Positions 41,146 to 42,625 of a DNA stretch of 42,625 bases are shown one piece after another (position 1 is the stretch's first letter; each line of letters opens with the position of its first letter). The position numbers were made by a program, and so were the translations under genes. The stretch comes from an uncultured Bacteroidia bacterium (lineage in GTDB: Bacteria; Bacteroidota; Bacteroidia; Bacteroidales; UBA932). Below the pieces are notes generated by a model, which did no database searches, was not told the DNA's origin, and was given only the letters and a program-made list of their open reading frames with translations. Location: positions 1-42,625 of the forward strand of contig CACZZF010000021.1 of the NCBI GenBank assembly GCA_902785575.1. The letters are read 5' to 3'.

Positions 41146-42625
41146 ATTCAATTGTGATAGTCTTGAGATCCCGCTCTGGTTGCGGGGCGTTCGCCCTGGC
41201 CTGACGCTTCTTCTTGCTGGTGAAGATGCTGTTGGCCAAGTCCTTGAGATTATAGAACTCCTTCTGGTAAGTGACACCCACGCCATTTCGCTGGGTGTTG
41301 TCCAGGTATAAAGTGTAGTCATCTGACGAGTGGGAGAAAAGCTTTAACCTGACCTGGCCGGGCTTGTCCAGTTTGATCTCGATATCCAGGTCACCGACCA
41401 CCTCGCCATCAGAGGTGTTCCCATATTCCCTGTTTCCGACATTTCCGTTCACAATGACCCTGTTGTTGAACAGCTGGGTCGTCACGGCCACGTCGAATAT
41501 GCTCGTCCCGCTCTGACTGGACTGGTAATTAAGGCCAAAGTCCAAAGGGATGTCCAGCTTTTGCAGAATATTGTTCAACTGGCCGGCCATAATGTCAGCC
41601 AGGTTGTTGTAAAGGGTGGACGTGTTGTTGACGATACCTGACTGTTCCTCGGGCATGAAACCACCGGAAATCAGCAAGGACAGGAACTGCCTCTGTACCT
41701 TGTCCTCAGTGTTGAGAGCGCTCTCGACCCTTGACTTGGTCATCGCGTCCACATCAGGGACATCAATCGAGAACGAAAGCTGAGGCTCACGTATTTTCCC
41801 GGAGATCCCGATTCCGCAGTTCACGATCCTCCTGGTGGATATCGAGGTCGTGTCGGCGATCAAGGTCGCGATGGAAGCCTTGGTCGAATAAACGCCATTG
41901 ATGTCGAGATCGCTGTCCATCACATCTCCATTGAACCTGATTGAGCTTCCTTGCAAGATGGTGAAGTCCTTCTGGGCGATATCCATGGCGTTGAAATGGA
42001 AATTGCCTGAAGCTAGAGTATAGTCACCATTGATGGCGAACAAGCCTGTCGATGGCCGGACCTCTATATCTATGTTACCCTGTCCCCGGCCATTGAGAGC
42101 GTTGCCGGAGGTCCTGTCTATCTCGACAAAGGCCTCTGTCCGCTGGTCAGCCGCGATCTTCAGTCGAATCTCAAAGTCACTCTCATGCTTCTCCACTGAC
42201 TTCAACTTGTTCATCATCAAGTCGTAAGGGTCGATATAGACAGGCTTGTAAGGCTCTTTGAAGGTCAGGAGATTGGTGTTGGCATCGCTGGAAGAGTTGT
42301 CGATGGGAATGTGGATGGCTCCGTTCTTATCTGTTCTGGCATCGACATCAAGTCTGATGGCGTTGAACGGTCCTTTAATATTGACATTTCCAGATGCGAA
42401 AATATTCCCGTATACAGGCTGGCCTGAGCCGCTGTCGAGATTGAGGGCCTCCATCCTGGTCATGGAGATTCCGGTGTCCATCCGGATGTCTTTAAGGCGA
42501 TTGAAGAGTATTCCTCCAGACATTTTACCCGTCCCGTCGAAACGGTCCTTCACTGCCACTCCATCAAGGTGTAAACCGTTGTTATCCAAAGTGAAAGGTC
42601 CGCTGGCGAAGTAGGGAACATTCGT
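41129..42625 (-). CDS. tamB: TamB-like translocation/assembly protein, 3' part
   Basis: The reading frame is open to the window edge (in frame from 42625, TNVPYFASGPF), so the N-terminal part is missing; 498 codons plus the stop are present. It matches the TamB C-terminal domain (DUF490): repeated amphipathic beta strands, ALNGRGQGNIDIEVRPSTG, a strand pattern with NGDYTLASGNFHF, and the LDIPLDFGLNYQS segment near the end. TamB spans the periplasm and takes part in phospholipid transport and outer-membrane assembly. The C-terminus ends with a basic/polar tail (KKKRQARANAPQPER), an extension beyond the domain. Overlaps the convergent C26 gene by 17 nt. Confidence 0.88.
   Translation of the reverse strand, partial: TNVPYFASGPFTLDNNGLHLDGVAVKDRFDGTGKMSGGILFNRLKDIRMDTGISMTRMEALNLDSGSGQPVYGNIFASGNVNIKGPFNAIRLDVDARTDKNGAIHIPIDNSSSDANTNLLTFKEPYKPVYIDPYDLMMNKLKSVEKHESDFEIRLKIAADQRTEAFVEIDRTSGNALNGRGQGNIDIEVRPSTGLFAINGDYTLASGNFHFNAMDIAQKDFTILQGSSIRFNGDVMDSDLDINGVYSTKASIATLIADTTSISTRRIVNCGIGISGKIREPQLSFSIDVPDVDAMTKSRVESALNTEDKVQRQFLSLLISGGFMPEEQSGIVNNTSTLYNNLADIMAGQLNNILQKLDIPLDFGLNYQSSQSGTSIFDVAVTTQLFNNRVIVNGNVGNREYGNTSDGEVVGDLDIEIKLDKPGQVRLKLFSHSSDDYTLYLDNTQRNGVGVTYQKEFYNLKDLANSIFTSKKKRQARANAPQPERDLKTITIESTDKP

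Overview
The window reads as a compact chromosomal segment of a member of the Bacteroidales (phylum Bacteroidota). The evidence is the repeated Bacteroidota-type promoter (-33 TTTG or TTG, 19-20 nt, -7 TAnnTTTG), the E-DUF2764-A-B-D-I-K layout of the V-type ATPase, GSCFA and DUF2807 proteins, and start codons that mostly lack a strong Shine-Dalgarno. The family within the order is not clear from sequence alone. No tRNA, rRNA, CRISPR array, insertion sequence or phage gene is visible, and no stretch over 300 bases lacks a gene.

Left third (219-14131, all minus strand). One promoter at about 14101-14131 drives 13 closely packed genes. First come the four parts of a sodium-pumping methylmalonyl-CoA-type decarboxylase: carboxyltransferase alpha, a gamma subunit fused to a lamin-tail domain, a biotin carrier, and the membrane beta subunit. 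Next are seven V-type ATPase genes (E, DUF2764, A, B, D, I, K). Last are a phosphoglucosamine mutase and a DUF1343/NamZ-like N-acetylmuramidase. The K subunit keeps every residue of the known Na+ site of Enterococcus hirae NtpK at the right spacing, so the whole block looks like one sodium-energy module.

Middle (14162-28119). A TPR-yebC-pagL-like operon diverges from recF-DUF721-pdxB. Then come an ABC transporter/GntR/DUF2807 operon with a clear promoter and operator, an AraC-type regulator divergent from lysA, ffh, and a GSCFA gene divergent from a lipoprotein 5'-nucleotidase.

Right third (28122-42625). There is a small rhamnose locus (AraC regulator, rhaB, rhaA). A ROK kinase-gmhA pair diverges from a Tat-exported phosphodiesterase, and the same 12-base motif sits just before both start codons. 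A minus-strand operon follows: coiled-coil gene, zapA, a probable 6S RNA, rny, dsbD. Then come a CobW GTPase, a periplasmic class-I glutamine amidotransferase-like hydrolase, and the 3' part of a tamB gene cut by the window edge.

The most unusual feature is in dsbD. Two copies of a 59-68 bp palindromic element lie in frame inside the gene, one in each of its two periplasmic inter-domain linkers. They add peptides of about 20-23 residues. Each copy's outer arms match each other but differ from the other copy's arms. This looks like a protein-coding palindromic repeat family, analogous in idea to Rickettsia palindromic elements but with a different sequence.
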